Shown here one piece after another: positions 26,368 to 35,527 of a stretch of DNA of 64,000 nucleotides. The translations under genes were made by a program, and so were the position numbers. The first letter of the stretch is position 1, and each line of letters opens with the position of its first letter. This DNA comes from an uncultured Gammaproteobacteria bacterium (GTDB lineage: Bacteria > Pseudomonadota > Gammaproteobacteria > Nitrosococcales > Methylophagaceae): NCBI GenBank assembly GCA_905479075.1, contig CAJQLA010000008.1:1-64000 (forward strand), given 5' to 3'. The notes beneath the pieces were generated by a model that saw nothing but the letters and a program-made list of their open reading frames with translations, was not told the origin of the DNA and made no database searches.

Positions 26368-27507
26368 TTAACTTTTCTTGCTTAACCACTTTGTTGGGTT
26401 CGTTGGATTGCCTTTGTGTCTAATTTCAAAGTACAACCCCGCTTGCTTATTAGCACTTTTATCACCACTTAGCGCAATAATATCACCCGCATTGACACTA
26501 TCCCCTACTTCTTTGAGTAGTGTTTGATTATGACCATATAAAGTCATGTATTTATCGCCATGATCAATAATTAATAATAAACCAAAACCGCGCAACCAGT
26601 CTGAAAAGACAACTTGGCCAGGGGCAGAAGCGATAATTTCTTTGCCAGATGCCGCTTTAATCATAATACCTTGCCAAGTGAGTTTACCAAGATTTCTTGG
26701 ACTACCATAGCGGGCGATGATTTTTCCACTAATGGGCCATAATAATGACCCTTTGTGTTTAGCGAATTTATAGTTAACAGCGGGTTTGGTGGCAATCACT
26801 TCTTTGGGCTTGGATAAGGATTTGAGCAAGACTTGTAAAGCATTTTCTTCTTCACGAAGGGCTTTAATCCGAAGGTTTTGTTTATCTAGTTTTAATTCTA
26901 GCTGTTTCGCTGTTGCAAGTCGCTGATCATTTTGTTGGCTTAACAATGATTTTTGCTGCTGTTGCTTTGTATACAATAGCTGTTGTTGCTGCTGTGTTTC
27001 TAGTAACTGTTGTTGTTGTGCTGATAGTACTTGTAGGCTAGTGTTTATGTCCTCAAGTTGTTGCTGGCGGGCTTGGTGAAAATATTTGAAATAAGTACTT
27101 GAGCGGTTAAGTTTGCTGGGTTCTTGTTGACTTAGCAGTAGTTTCAAATAATTAGGCTTAGCATTGATATAAGCTGAGCGAAGTTGTTCGTTAAGTGCTG
27201 ATAATTGTGAAGCATGGGATTGTCGATACGATTTTTGCTCTTGTTCTAGAATCTCGAGCTGTTGATTTTTTTCGTTGAGCTGTTGTTCAAGCTTGCGTAG
27301 TTCACGGTTTATTTTGGAGACGGCTTTACTTTGTTTTTTTAACTGTAGATACAACTCATCCTTTGTTTTCTTGTCATTCTTGATGGACGTTGACAATGAT
27401 TCAAGTTCAGACTGTACTTTCTCTAATCGCTGGGATGAGTCGACATCAGCAAAAGCGAGGCTTAAATACCCGAGAGAATATAGGGCAATAAAAAATAAAA
27501 CTCGCAC
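26368..27507 (-). CDS. envC: Murein hydrolase activator EnvC
   Basis: 379 aa. Signal peptide (MRVLFFIALYSLGYLSLAFA), long coiled coil (about residues 25-240) with Q-rich stretches, and a C-terminal LytM domain. The LytM domain is the non-catalytic EnvC type: the site where M23 enzymes have the first zinc-binding His reads LTWQGIMI, and LYGHNQTLLKEVG matches EnvC. EnvC activates AmiA/AmiB at the septum for daughter-cell separation. It starts 20 bp after gpmI, a frequent gene order in gammaproteobacteria. Confidence 0.95.
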   Translation of the reverse strand: MRVLFFIALYSLGYLSLAFADVDSSQRLEKVQSELESLSTSIKNDKKTKDELYLQLKKQSKAVSKINRELRKLEQQLNEKNQQLEILEQEQKSYRQSHASQLSALNEQLRSAYINAKPNYLKLLLSQQEPSKLNRSSTYFKYFHQARQQQLEDINTSLQVLSAQQQQLLETQQQQQLLYTKQQQQKSLLSQQNDQRLATAKQLELKLDKQNLRIKALREEENALQVLLKSLSKPKEVIATKPAVNYKFAKHKGSLLWPISGKIIARYGSPRNLGKLTWQGIMIKAASGKEIIASAPGQVVFSDWLRGFGLLLIIDHGDKYMTLYGHNQTLLKEVGDSVNAGDIIALSGDKSANKQAGLYFEIRHKGNPTNPTKWLSKKS

Positions 27508-27526
27508 TAGATTATATTTATCTGCT

Positions 27527-29062
27527 CTATTTCAATTTGACAAGGAGGTGGCTACTCATCTCCTCGGGGATCGGCAGGTCCATTAAGGACAGCATCGTTG
27601 GCGCAATATCAGCAAGTGTCCCATGGTCGAGACATGTTGCTTCACGACCAGCATAAATCAGCGGAACGGGGTTGCTAGTGTGGGCGGTATGTGCCTGCCC
27701 TGTTTGTTCATTCAACATCAATTCAGCATTACCATGATCGGCTGTTACCATCATTTCTCCGCCTACTTTTTTTAGGGCAGCCCAGACTTTCCCCAAAGCC
27801 ATGTCGAGCGCCTCAATAGCCTCAATAGCTGCGGATTCTATGCCAGTATGACCGACCATATCGGCATTAGCAAAGTTACAGATAATGGCATCATATTTCT
27901 CACTTTCAATGGCTTCTACTAGTTTGTCAGTGACTTCAACAGAGGACATGGCAGGCAATAAATCATAGGTCTCTACTTGTGGGGATGGAATCAGAATGCG
28001 ATCTTCACCTTCGAAGGGTTCCTCCTCTCCGCCATTGAAGAAGAAAGTGACATGGGCATACTTTTCTGTTTCTGAGATACGCAATTGTTTTTTACCTTGT
28101 GCTGCTAGATGTGCACCCAAGACATTAGTCAACTCTTCAGCTGGAAAAGCAACGGGATTGGTGAAGTCATGTTTGTACTCTGTTAACGTTGCGATAGATG
28201 CTAATTGAGGGACACGAGAACGCTCAAAGTCATTAAATGTAGGGTCGGTCATGCTTAAGGTTAATTCACGTGCACGATCAGAGCGAAAATTCATAAAGAC
28301 GACAGCATCGCCGTCTTCCATAGTTATTGCCGTATCTCCGATGCTCGTCGCTTTGACGAATTCATCTGTTTCGTTGCGCTCATAGGCCATAGCAAGTGCA
28401 GTAGTGGCATCTTTAGCTTGAAATTCGGATTCCCCGTCGACTAATAAGTGATAGGCTTTTTCTACTCGATTCCAGCGCTGATCGCGATCCATGGCATAAA
28501 AACGGCCAATTAGAGAGGCAAACTGTCCACCTCCGAGAGATTGAAATTTTGCTTCCATTGCTTCAATTGAAGCCTGAGCACTCTGCGGGGGGGTATCACG
28601 GCCATCGAGGAAAGCATGAACATAAACATTCTCTATACCTGCTTGGACGGCCATTTCAACCATGGCTTGAAGATGATCTTCATGACTATGCACACCACCT
28701 TGAGACAACAAACCCATGATGTGAAGTGCTTTATTGTTTTGTTTGGCTTTATCGACCGCTTGTTTTAGGACTGTATTATCAAAGAAAGACCGGTCACGGA
28801 TAGCTAAACTGACGCGGGTAAACTCTTGGTAAACAATACGACCTGCGCCAATATTTAAATGGCCCACTTCTGAATTACCCATTTGTTCACCAGGCAAGCC
28901 TACGCCCTCTCCTGATGCGCCAATCAAGTTATGCGGGTATTGTTGCCAAAGCGCATCCCAATTAGGTGTATTCGCAGCATAAATAGCATTATGCCTGGGT
29001 GATTCACTATAACCCCAACCATCTAAAATAATTAGCGCGAGAGGACGGTGAGGGTGGCTCAT
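27527..29062 (-). CDS. gpmI: 2,3-bisphosphoglycerate-independent phosphoglycerate mutase
   Basis: 511 aa, the usual length. Alkaline-phosphatase-fold motifs: [10 protein letters not shown] at the N-terminus, catalytic Ser in [33 protein letters not shown] and the metal motifs ADHGNAE and HT. It interconverts 3- and 2-phosphoglycerate using Mn ions. It is the first gene of the gpmI-envC-ctpA-yajL-like run. The upstream stretch separates it from the divergent rhodanese gene. Confidence 0.98.
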   Translation of the reverse strand: MSHPHRPLALIILDGWGYSESPRHNAIYAANTPNWDALWQQYPHNLIGASGEGVGLPGEQMGNSEVGHLNIGAGRIVYQEFTRVSLAIRDRSFFDNTVLKQAVDKAKQNNKALHIMGLLSQGGVHSHEDHLQAMVEMAVQAGIENVYVHAFLDGRDTPPQSAQASIEAMEAKFQSLGGGQFASLIGRFYAMDRDQRWNRVEKAYHLLVDGESEFQAKDATTALAMAYERNETDEFVKATSIGDTAITMEDGDAVVFMNFRSDRARELTLSMTDPTFNDFERSRVPQLASIATLTEYKHDFTNPVAFPAEELTNVLGAHLAAQGKKQLRISETEKYAHVTFFFNGGEEEPFEGEDRILIPSPQVETYDLLPAMSSVEVTDKLVEAIESEKYDAIICNFANADMVGHTGIESAAIEAIEALDMALGKVWAALKKVGGEMMVTADHGNAELMLNEQTGQAHTAHTSNPVPLIYAGREATCLDHGTLADIAPTMLSLMDLPIPEEMSSHLLVKLK

Positions 29063-29514
29063 AAAACAATCCTTATTACAGGTGGAGTAGAGTGGTAACT
29101 TATCAAAAAGCTTTTTAGCTCAAAATGATAGTTAGGGCAAACATTAAACGCACATTTAAAATGAAACAGTGCGCAGCTCAAGCATAAGCTAAATAATATT
29201 AAAGTTTATGACCGTGAGGAAGGCCTTAATATCACTTAATGGTAATACTATTGATCTACCTATAATGATGCTGTGCATGCCAATCATTTATAATGACGTG
29301 TATTATAGAACGTTTTTAACTCAATTACAGATATTCAAGCTCAAGATTTGTGACGATAAGCTACCCAAACTGCTGCATGAAACTATGTGCAGATCAATGT
29401 TGTGGGAAGAAGAGGCGCTTTTAAAAAATCAAAACTAATAAGTGGACTTGCCATTTATATGGATATTTAAATGCGCATTTTTATCGTTGAGTTGTTTAAA
29501 CTTTAAGGTTATAT
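29063..29514. other. Intergenic region between gpmI and rhodanese gene
   Basis: 452 bp between divergent operons. A possible 76-codon frame at 29208-29438 lacks a clear ribosome binding site and any family likeness, so I treat the stretch as non-coding with low certainty. No repeat or terminator stands out. Confidence 0.5.
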
Positions 29515-29934
29515 ATGGAAAATTTTGGTGAGTTTTTAGTCAATCATTGGTTCTTATGGACGCTGTTTTTTATCCTGTTAGCCATGATTATTGCGACAGT
29601 AATATCAAGTCAAATAACGAATGCTTCGGCTATTACTACGACACAAGCAGTGCAGATAGTTAATCAGAAAAAAGGCGTTTTTGTTGATGTTAGGGGTGAG
29701 GCTGACTATACCAAAGGTCATATTGCTGATTCGGTTAATTTGCCTGGATCCAACTTGCTTGAAGGTGCTTTGACCATGAAGGATAAACAAAAGCCAGTCA
29801 TTGTCGTTAGTGCTAATGGCCAAGGAACATTACCGTTAACTAAGCAGTTACAAGAAAATGGTTTTTCTGAGGTATATATCCTAAAAGGCGGCGTACAAAA
29901 ATGGCAAGAAGCTAAACTACCGTTGTTTAGTTAA
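29515..29934 (+). CDS. yibN: Membrane-anchored rhodanese-like protein, YibN type
   Basis: 139 aa. One N-terminal transmembrane helix (about residues 12-30) followed by a rhodanese fold: VFVDVRGEADYTKGHIADSVNLPG and VYILKGGVQKWQEAKLPL. The active-site loop, CxxGxR in sulfurtransferases, reads VSANGQG with no Cys. E. coli YibN also lacks that loop, so this belongs to a non-catalytic branch. Position just before grxC-secB-gpsA is the common gammaproteobacterial order and supports the assignment. Confidence 0.9.
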   Translation: MENFGEFLVNHWFLWTLFFILLAMIIATVISSQITNASAITTTQAVQIVNQKKGVFVDVRGEADYTKGHIADSVNLPGSNLLEGALTMKDKQKPVIVVSANGQGTLPLTKQLQENGFSEVYILKGGVQKWQEAKLPLFS

Positions 29935-30031
29935 GTTAACCGATCTTGGTAAAGATTAAAATGGTGTTTTCAAAGGATAGAGAACAACTGGTTTAGCATT
30001 ACCAGTTCATTTATTTAGTGTGAATATAACT

Positions 30032-30289
30032 ATGGCAAAAATTGAAGTTTATTCGAGTGCGCACTGTCCATATTGTGTGATGGCGAAGCAATTACTCGAA
30101 AGAAAAGGTGTCGTCTATAAAGAAATTCGTGTCGATAAAGACGCGTCGAAACGTCAAGAAATGATGAAGAAAAGTCGACAAAGAACTGTGCCACAAATTT
30201 TTATAAATGATGAAGCAGTCGGCGGGTATACCGATCTGTTAGCATTAGAACGATCTCAAAGACTAGATAGCCTATTGGCACAGTCTTAA
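30032..30289 (+). CDS. grxC: Glutaredoxin 3
   Basis: 85 aa with the dithiol active site CPYC in YSSAHCPYCVMAK, the cis-Pro loop RTVPQIFIN and the GSH-binding GGYTDLLAL. It reduces protein disulfides and glutathione mixed disulfides. I start at the ATG at 30032 (MAKIEVYSS), which fits the family, and not at the in-frame GTG 12 bp upstream. It is followed 26 bp later by secB. Confidence 0.95.
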   Translation: MAKIEVYSSAHCPYCVMAKQLLERKGVVYKEIRVDKDASKRQEMMKKSRQRTVPQIFINDEAVGGYTDLLALERSQRLDSLLAQS

Positions 30290-30315
30290 TTATTTGTATA
30301 ACTTAAGGAAATAAA

Positions 30316-30795
30316 ATGGCTGAAGAAAATGCCGCATCGACAGAAGAACAGCAACCTCAATTTATGATTCAGAAGATCTATACTAAAGATCTTTCATTTG
30401 AAACACCTAATTCGCCGTCTATTTTTCGTGAAGAATGGAAGCCAGAGCTAGACTTGCAGTTGAGTAATGAGTACAACAAAATGGAAGATAACAACCATGA
30501 AGTGACACTCATTTTGACAGTTACGGCCAAACTAGGTGAGAAAACGGCTTTTTTAATTGAAGTAAAACAAGCGGGTATTTTTACTATGATAGGTCACCCT
30601 GATGAGCAGATGGGACCATTAGTGGGTAGTTATTGCCCTAATATCTTATTCCCATTCGCTCGTGAAGTTGTTTCTGATCTGGTACAAAAAGGTGGATTCC
30701 CACAAATTGTACTGGCACCTGTTAATTTTGATGCGCTCTACATGAGCCAGATGCAACGAGCACAGCAAGCAGCTCAAGAACAGCAAAAGCACTAA
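30316..30795 (+). CDS. secB: Protein-export chaperone SecB
   Basis: 159 aa. Family features: FMIQKIYTKDLSFETPNSP near the N-terminus, LTVTAKLGEKTAFLIEVKQAGIF (matched over residues 56-78), and CPNILFPFAREVVSDLVQKGGFPQ near the end. SecB is a tetrameric cytoplasmic chaperone that keeps preproteins unfolded and hands them to SecA. A good ribosome binding site AAGGAAA precedes the ATG. gpsA follows after 7 bp. Confidence 0.98.
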   Translation: MAEENAASTEEQQPQFMIQKIYTKDLSFETPNSPSIFREEWKPELDLQLSNEYNKMEDNNHEVTLILTVTAKLGEKTAFLIEVKQAGIFTMIGHPDEQMGPLVGSYCPNILFPFAREVVSDLVQKGGFPQIVLAPVNFDALYMSQMQRAQQAAQEQQKH

Positions 30796-30802
30796 GCTTA
30801 TT

Positions 30803-31837
30803 ATGTCCGCTCAATCAGCTTCACTTATACCAACAACGGTCGTTGGCGCTGGCTCTTGGGGAACAGCTTTGGCTATTGCTATCGCCCGTAATGGACATCC
30901 AGTATTTTTGTGGGGCCGTGATGCGGACCATCTGGCAGCGATGCAACAAAGTCGTAGCAATGAGCGTTATTTACCGGGACTACCCTTCCCTGATAGTTTG
31001 CAGCTCGAACCGAACTTTGAAAAAGCGGTAAGTCAGGCCAAGCATGTCCTTGTGTCAGTACCGAGTGTTGCCTTCAGTGACATGTTGCTCAAGATGAAGC
31101 CATTTTTGAAACCTGACACACCTGTCAGTTGGGCAACGAAAGGGCTAACACCTGAAACAGGACGTTTTTTAAACGACACGGCCAGTGATATTTTAGGTGA
31201 ATCGCATCCCTTAGCGGTTATTTCTGGTCCTTCCTTTGCTGCTGAAGTGGCTAAAGATCTCCCTACAGCCGTTACTGTCGCTTCAAAAGATGAGGTCTTT
31301 TGCCAAGCGCTTGCTAAAGCGATGCACCGCCCTACTCTTCGTGTCTATACAACGGACGATGTATTAGGAGTGCAAATTGGTGGCACAGTAAAAAATGTGT
31401 TGGCGATTAGTGCGGGTATTTCTGATGGTCTAGGGTTTGGTGCCAATGCGCGAGCTGCTTTGATCACCAGAGGTATGGCTGAAATTTTACGTTTAGCCTC
31501 ATCATTAGGGGCCCAAACAGAAACTATGATCGGTTTATCAGGTATTGGGGATTTGATTCTAACGTGTACAGATGACCAGAGTCGTAACCGCCAACTTGGA
31601 CTGGCTATTGGTCGTGGTTTAAGCATACAAGATGCAGTAACAGAAGTAGGTAAAACGGTTGAAGGTATGCATGCTGCACGTGAAGTGTTAACAAGGGCCA
31701 AGCAGGTCGATATCGAAATGCCGATTGTCGAGCAAGTTTGCAAAATCTTATTTGAAGGTTATGAACCACGACAAGCAGTACAAGCATTATTATGTCGAGA
31801 GCAGAAAGCAGAAACGCTGGTTTCGTTTAAAAAATAA
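30803..31837 (+). CDS. gpsA: Glycerol-3-phosphate dehydrogenase [NAD(P)+]
   Basis: 344 aa. N-terminal dinucleotide-binding motif VVGAGSWGTALA, then VSVPS and SGPSFAAEVAKDLPTAV, and the catalytic Lys in GGTVKNVLAISAG. GLSGIGDLILTCT and SRNRQLG are family signatures. It makes sn-glycerol 3-phosphate for phospholipids in the cytoplasm. Spacing to secB (7 bp) and to the next gene (16 bp) indicates one operon. Confidence 0.98.
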   Translation: MSAQSASLIPTTVVGAGSWGTALAIAIARNGHPVFLWGRDADHLAAMQQSRSNERYLPGLPFPDSLQLEPNFEKAVSQAKHVLVSVPSVAFSDMLLKMKPFLKPDTPVSWATKGLTPETGRFLNDTASDILGESHPLAVISGPSFAAEVAKDLPTAVTVASKDEVFCQALAKAMHRPTLRVYTTDDVLGVQIGGTVKNVLAISAGISDGLGFGANARAALITRGMAEILRLASSLGAQTETMIGLSGIGDLILTCTDDQSRNRQLGLAIGRGLSIQDAVTEVGKTVEGMHAAREVLTRAKQVDIEMPIVEQVCKILFEGYEPRQAVQALLCREQKAETLVSFKK

Positions 31838-31853
31838 TTAAAGAGAAACTATT

Positions 31854-32708
31854 ATGAGGCAATTGGCTCGATTTGTTGGTGTCACCAGTATCGCCGTATT
31901 ATTCACGGCAGGTTTAAGCGCTTGCAGTATGAATCCATTCACTAACGAAGCACCATCCCGCGCTGAAAGCTTGAGTCAACAAGATGACATTATTTGGTCT
32001 TCAGGCGATCAATATGTAGCTTTAGCAGATAATAATGCTGGCAGTGAAAATATTCACCCTGCGTCCATACCAGCGCAAGATCTAAAAACAATACTAGCTT
32101 CTATTCATATCACTGACGGCTTTGTCTTAAAAAAGGATAAAACACCGGTTTTTTCTGTTGGAGAGCAGCAGGTTCTCAGCTCAACATTGAGTCAAGCCTT
32201 AGCGCAAGCAGGATCAGGTCAAGATGTTACTTTTGCGACTACAGCCAGGTATTCTTCCACGTTCTCGGAACAACAAAAATCAAATAGTGCGCGCGTGTTC
32301 ATATCAAAAAATGGCCGCTTGAATATGATTTTTGGTTTATTACATTCCGATTATGAAGATGATGCAATGAATAGTACTTTATTAGCTGGAAACCGCAGTA
32401 GCAGTGCTGAGTTGGATGGTACGCTCAGCTTGGGGCTTCATCAAAATTTTCATGTTGATCCTCATACGGGAGTAAAAAGAACAGATTGGCTCGTTATAGA
32501 TACCATCCGGTTATTGATGCAAGCAAAAAGTACGGTGCAAAATGGCAATTATATCAACGCTGAAATATTGCAAGATGTTTCTAAAAGCAAGCAAGAAACA
32601 GGTAATCTTAAGCAAGATGTCAGCAAGATGAAAGAAATTATCTTTGAACTAACCGATGAAGTTGAGCGTTTAAAACGTGAAGTTGAACTGTTAAAATCAA
32701 CTCGTTAG
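31854..32708 (+). CDS. Predicted lipoprotein with C-terminal coiled coil, unknown function
   Basis: 284 aa. Signal peptide with lipobox LSAC at residues 21-24, so Cys24 is a likely lipid site; Ser at +2 favours the outer membrane. The middle is Ser- and Ala-rich with no family I recognise. The last 45 residues form a heptad-like coiled coil (LKQDVSKMKEIIFELTDEVE and on). It is the last gene after gpsA. It could be an envelope structural or assembly protein. Confidence 0.8.
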   Translation: MRQLARFVGVTSIAVLFTAGLSACSMNPFTNEAPSRAESLSQQDDIIWSSGDQYVALADNNAGSENIHPASIPAQDLKTILASIHITDGFVLKKDKTPVFSVGEQQVLSSTLSQALAQAGSGQDVTFATTARYSSTFSEQQKSNSARVFISKNGRLNMIFGLLHSDYEDDAMNSTLLAGNRSSSAELDGTLSLGLHQNFHVDPHTGVKRTDWLVIDTIRLLMQAKSTVQNGNYINAEILQDVSKSKQETGNLKQDVSKMKEIIFELTDEVERLKREVELLKSTR

Positions 32709-32729
32709 AAAGGGCTAATAATCCCCAGT

Positions 32730-33902
32730 TTATAAGCTATAACGACGATCAGCTAATTGTAATCGTGATAATAGTTGATCTAGGTTCTTTGTAAGACTTA
32801 ATGCTTTAAAGTCTTCCCCCATTTCACTAGGTAGTGTCAACCTTTTTAATTGCATTTTTTGCTGCATTTCATCGAATGTAGTCATGCCTTTAGAATGAAG
32901 GTGATCTAGGATTCCCCCTGCTATTAAGAAATCTGCTTGAGATTGATATCCAGCAACATCTAGCCCATTTTCCATTGCTGTTTCGGCTAAAGCAGTAAAA
33001 TCAACATGACTAGTAATATCCTGCAAGCCTTGCAAAATCAGCGGATTATTATGACCTCGATGTTGGTAGTAACACATTAAAGTACCCTCATTACGTTGAG
33101 GGTGATAATAACTTTGTCTTGGGTAGCCATAATCAATAATATAAATAGCGCCTTGCTGTAGTATTTGCGCTAAGGTGGCTAGCCAGGCTTCTGCTGCTAA
33201 GTTAATTTCCGTTTTGTAGTTTTGTTGCGGGTCAATTAGGTCTTGGATCTGTTGACTACGTGCTTGGAGTCTTGGGTCTAATAATGATTGGCATAACTGG
33301 AAGTTGCCACCGTCACCATGCTCGACATAGAGTTCAGTGACAGCATTGTTGTTAAACTCAACACGATGAATGGGCATGGCATCACAGACTTCATTTGCGA
33401 TGATAACGCCGCTAAATGATTGAGGTAAAGCAGATAGCCAAACTACTTTCGATGCAAGGTGTGGAATAAGTTTATTAATTGTTTCTTCTTGCTTATTACG
33501 TAAGTAAGCACTAGCTTCAAGTATGTAATAGCATTCAGGGAGTACATTATTTTTTTCTAGCTCGGCCAAGATGTCGGCAGCCATTTTCCCTGTGCCTGCA
33601 CCAAATTCTAAAACACTGGGCTGTTCAGTTTGAGTGAAGATATCAATCAGGTGGTAAGCTAACGACTTTGAAAATAAGGGTGATATTTCAGGTGCAGTTG
33701 TAAAATCTCCTCGTGGTCCAATTTTTTCATTACTTGCGCTGTAATAGCCTAATTCAGGATGATAAAGACACAGGTGCATATAGTCAGCGAAACTGATTTT
33801 ATTGTCGGATTCAGTCATTCGTTGTTGAATGACAGATGATAATCTATCAGTATGCTGTTGAGCGTCAAGATCAAGTTTAAATAGGGTATTAGAATTCGTC
33901 AT
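32730..33902 (-). CDS. SAM-dependent methyltransferase, MidA/NDUFAF7 family
   Basis: 390 aa. Family motifs: ISFADYMHLCLYHPELGYYS near residue 37, GDFTTAPEISPLF, SAM-binding VLEFGAGTGKMA, and VIIANEVCDAMPIHRVEF. The mitochondrial relative methylates an arginine in a complex I subunit; bacterial targets are not settled. The ATG (33900-33902) overlaps the divergent folM-like ATG (33901-33903), so each gene's promoter must lie inside the other. No Shine-Dalgarno sequence is visible before this ATG. Confidence 0.92.
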   Translation of the reverse strand: MTNSNTLFKLDLDAQQHTDRLSSVIQQRMTESDNKISFADYMHLCLYHPELGYYSASNEKIGPRGDFTTAPEISPLFSKSLAYHLIDIFTQTEQPSVLEFGAGTGKMAADILAELEKNNVLPECYYILEASAYLRNKQEETINKLIPHLASKVVWLSALPQSFSGVIIANEVCDAMPIHRVEFNNNAVTELYVEHGDGGNFQLCQSLLDPRLQARSQQIQDLIDPQQNYKTEINLAAEAWLATLAQILQQGAIYIIDYGYPRQSYYHPQRNEGTLMCYYQHRGHNNPLILQGLQDITSHVDFTALAETAMENGLDVAGYQSQADFLIAGGILDHLHSKGMTTFDEMQQKMQLKRLTLPSEMGEDFKALSLTKNLDQLLSRLQLADRRYSL

Positions 33903-34635
33903 GTCAAATCAGTTAATTGAAAATGCAGTATTAGTAACAGGTGCAGGACGCAGGGTGGGCTATCACATTGCTTTGCGTTTGCATCAAGATGGTTATCAAG
34001 TTATTGCACATTATCGTACGCATACTGATGAGATCCAAGCATTGTCTGATTTAGGTATCAAAACAATACAGGCTGAGTTGAGTAGCACGGAAACGATTTT
34101 GGCTTTCATCGAGCAATTAAAGACTTGCTGTCATAACTTTCGTGCTTTGATTCATAATGCTTCTTCATTCTCGCGGACATTAGATAATGTTGAAGAGGCA
34201 GCTAAGCAATATGAACAATTCTTTTACGTGCATATGATGGCACCTTTTTTAATCAATCAAAGCCTACAGAACAATTTGGTCGGCGACAGCAATGAAGCCG
34301 CTGATATTATTCATATTACAGATATTAATGTAGAAAACCCGACAGCCCGATTTGATATTTATGGTACGACTAAGGCGGGCTTACATAATTTAATGTTAGC
34401 GCAGGCGAAAAAATTTGCACCTAATATCAAAGTAAATGCGATAGCACCTGGACCTGTGTTGTTTACGGAAATGCATTCCCAAGCTGTTAAACAGAAAATG
34501 CTGGATGAAACTTTACTCGCGAAAGAAGGTGGTGCTGAGCCTGTCTACCTTGCAATAAAAAGCTTGTTAGATAACCCGTTTATGACTGGCGTCAGCATTC
34601 CTGTAGATGGTGGTCGCCGTTTGTCCAAATCTTAA
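33901..34635 (+). CDS. folM: FolM-like dihydromonapterin reductase / pteridine reductase (SDR)
   Basis: 244 aa short-chain dehydrogenase. The nucleotide motif TGAGRRVG has the RR typical of FolM and pteridine reductases. The catalytic YGTTK is followed by APGPVLF. The end MTGVSIPVDGGRRL is the family signature. FolM reduces dihydromonapterin to tetrahydromonapterin and can act on dihydrofolate. AGGG lies about 14 bases before the ATG. The folK and folB genes face it, making this a pterin locus. Its last 69 bp overlap the end of folK on the other strand. Confidence 0.9.
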   Translation: MSNQLIENAVLVTGAGRRVGYHIALRLHQDGYQVIAHYRTHTDEIQALSDLGIKTIQAELSSTETILAFIEQLKTCCHNFRALIHNASSFSRTLDNVEEAAKQYEQFFYVHMMAPFLINQSLQNNLVGDSNEAADIIHITDINVENPTARFDIYGTTKAGLHNLMLAQAKKFAPNIKVNAIAPGPVLFTEMHSQAVKQKMLDETLLAKEGGAEPVYLAIKSLLDNPFMTGVSIPVDGGRRLSKS

Positions 34636-35100
34636 GCCATCAAGTTGTATTTGAGTGCCATCTTGTCGAATTATCGGCTCATTTTCTAATAAATAGGCGG
34701 TTAACTCTTCTAACAGTGGGTAAAGAAAATATTCGTCAGTAATGTCACTGACTGGGGTAAGAAGCTGAGCGGTCGATTTGGCATGGAATAAAATATCTAA
34801 ATCGGCAGTGCGATCTTTTATTTTACTTGCTGGGTCATCACGATCTCGACCAAGTTGTGTCTCAATGTTATTGCACAGTGATTTAAGTTCTTTGCCTGCA
34901 AGATCGGTCTCGATGTAAACAACTACATTGAGAAAATGAAGATGACTATTCATGCCTACAGGTGGGATGTTGATTATTCTACTTAACATGAGTGTGGGGA
35001 ACTCTGTTAACAGTAAACTAAGGATTTTTGCTACATTGATCTTGGGGTTAATATTGCTACCAATACCCAGAATATAACCGGGTTTAAGGTTTTTCGTCAT
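34567..35100 (-). CDS. folK: 2-amino-4-hydroxy-6-hydroxymethyldihydropteridine pyrophosphokinase
   Basis: 177 aa. HPPK motifs: GIGSNINPKINVAKIL at the N-terminus, FLNVVVYIET, LGRDRDDPASKIKDR and TADLDILF with the metal-binding Asp pair. It transfers pyrophosphate from ATP to the pterin, the step before dihydropteroate synthase. The start overlaps the folB stop by 4 bp (ATGA type), so the two are coupled. The C-terminal 23 codons run antisense to the end of folM. Confidence 0.95.
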   Translation of the reverse strand: MTKNLKPGYILGIGSNINPKINVAKILSLLLTEFPTLMLSRIINIPPVGMNSHLHFLNVVVYIETDLAGKELKSLCNNIETQLGRDRDDPASKIKDRTADLDILFHAKSTAQLLTPVSDITDEYFLYPLLEELTAYLLENEPIIRQDGTQIQLDGLRFGQTATTIYRNADASHKRVI

Positions 35101-35450
35101 GATTGCGAACGTTCTATCATAATCTTGGCAGTATTTTGACCATATAAAGTGACGGGCTTACTTAAAGTTAATTTTAGTTTTGGTATAGAAAACTTATCCA
35201 ATAGAAGCTGGCATAAATCCTCGGCTAAAGTCTCGATAAGTTGGTATTCGCTCTTTTCAACAAATCGAACAATAGTATTAGCAACTTCGCCATAGTCCAG
35301 CGTCTGTTTTATATCGTCGCTGGCGGCTGCAGGACCAATATCCCAATCCATCTCTAGGTCAACCCCGAGCGTCTGATGTGTTTTTCGTTCCCATTCATAA
35401 ACACCAATGATGGCATCTATTTTGAGATCATTTAAAAAAATTTTATCCAT
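35097..35450 (-). CDS. folB: Dihydroneopterin aldolase
   Basis: 117 aa, the family length. Motifs: FLNDLKIDAIIGVYEWER at the N-terminus with the substrate-binding Glu, LDYGEVANTI, LIETLAEDLCQLLL, and the catalytic Lys in LTLSKP. It splits dihydroneopterin to 6-hydroxymethyldihydropterin and glycolaldehyde; the product is the substrate of FolK, encoded next. It is divergent from plsY. Confidence 0.96.
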   Translation of the reverse strand: MDKIFLNDLKIDAIIGVYEWERKTHQTLGVDLEMDWDIGPAAASDDIKQTLDYGEVANTIVRFVEKSEYQLIETLAEDLCQLLLDKFSIPKLKLTLSKPVTLYGQNTAKIMIERSQS

Positions 35451-35527
35451 AATCGTTGCGTCTAAAGGTGTAAATAAGGTGTAACAGCCCTATAATGGCT
35501 GCACTTTTTATAATAATGCATCATATC

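Noticed and set aside
26368-27507. Active M23 endopeptidase
   Set aside because: The LytM domain has the non-catalytic EnvC pattern, so it is an activator.
29208-29438. A 76-codon open frame between gpmI and the rhodanese gene
   Set aside because: It has no good ribosome binding site, no recognisable domain and an irregular composition; it is more likely chance.
29515-29934. Loss of the rhodanese catalytic Cys as a novel feature
   Set aside because: E. coli YibN also lacks the loop, so this is normal for the branch.
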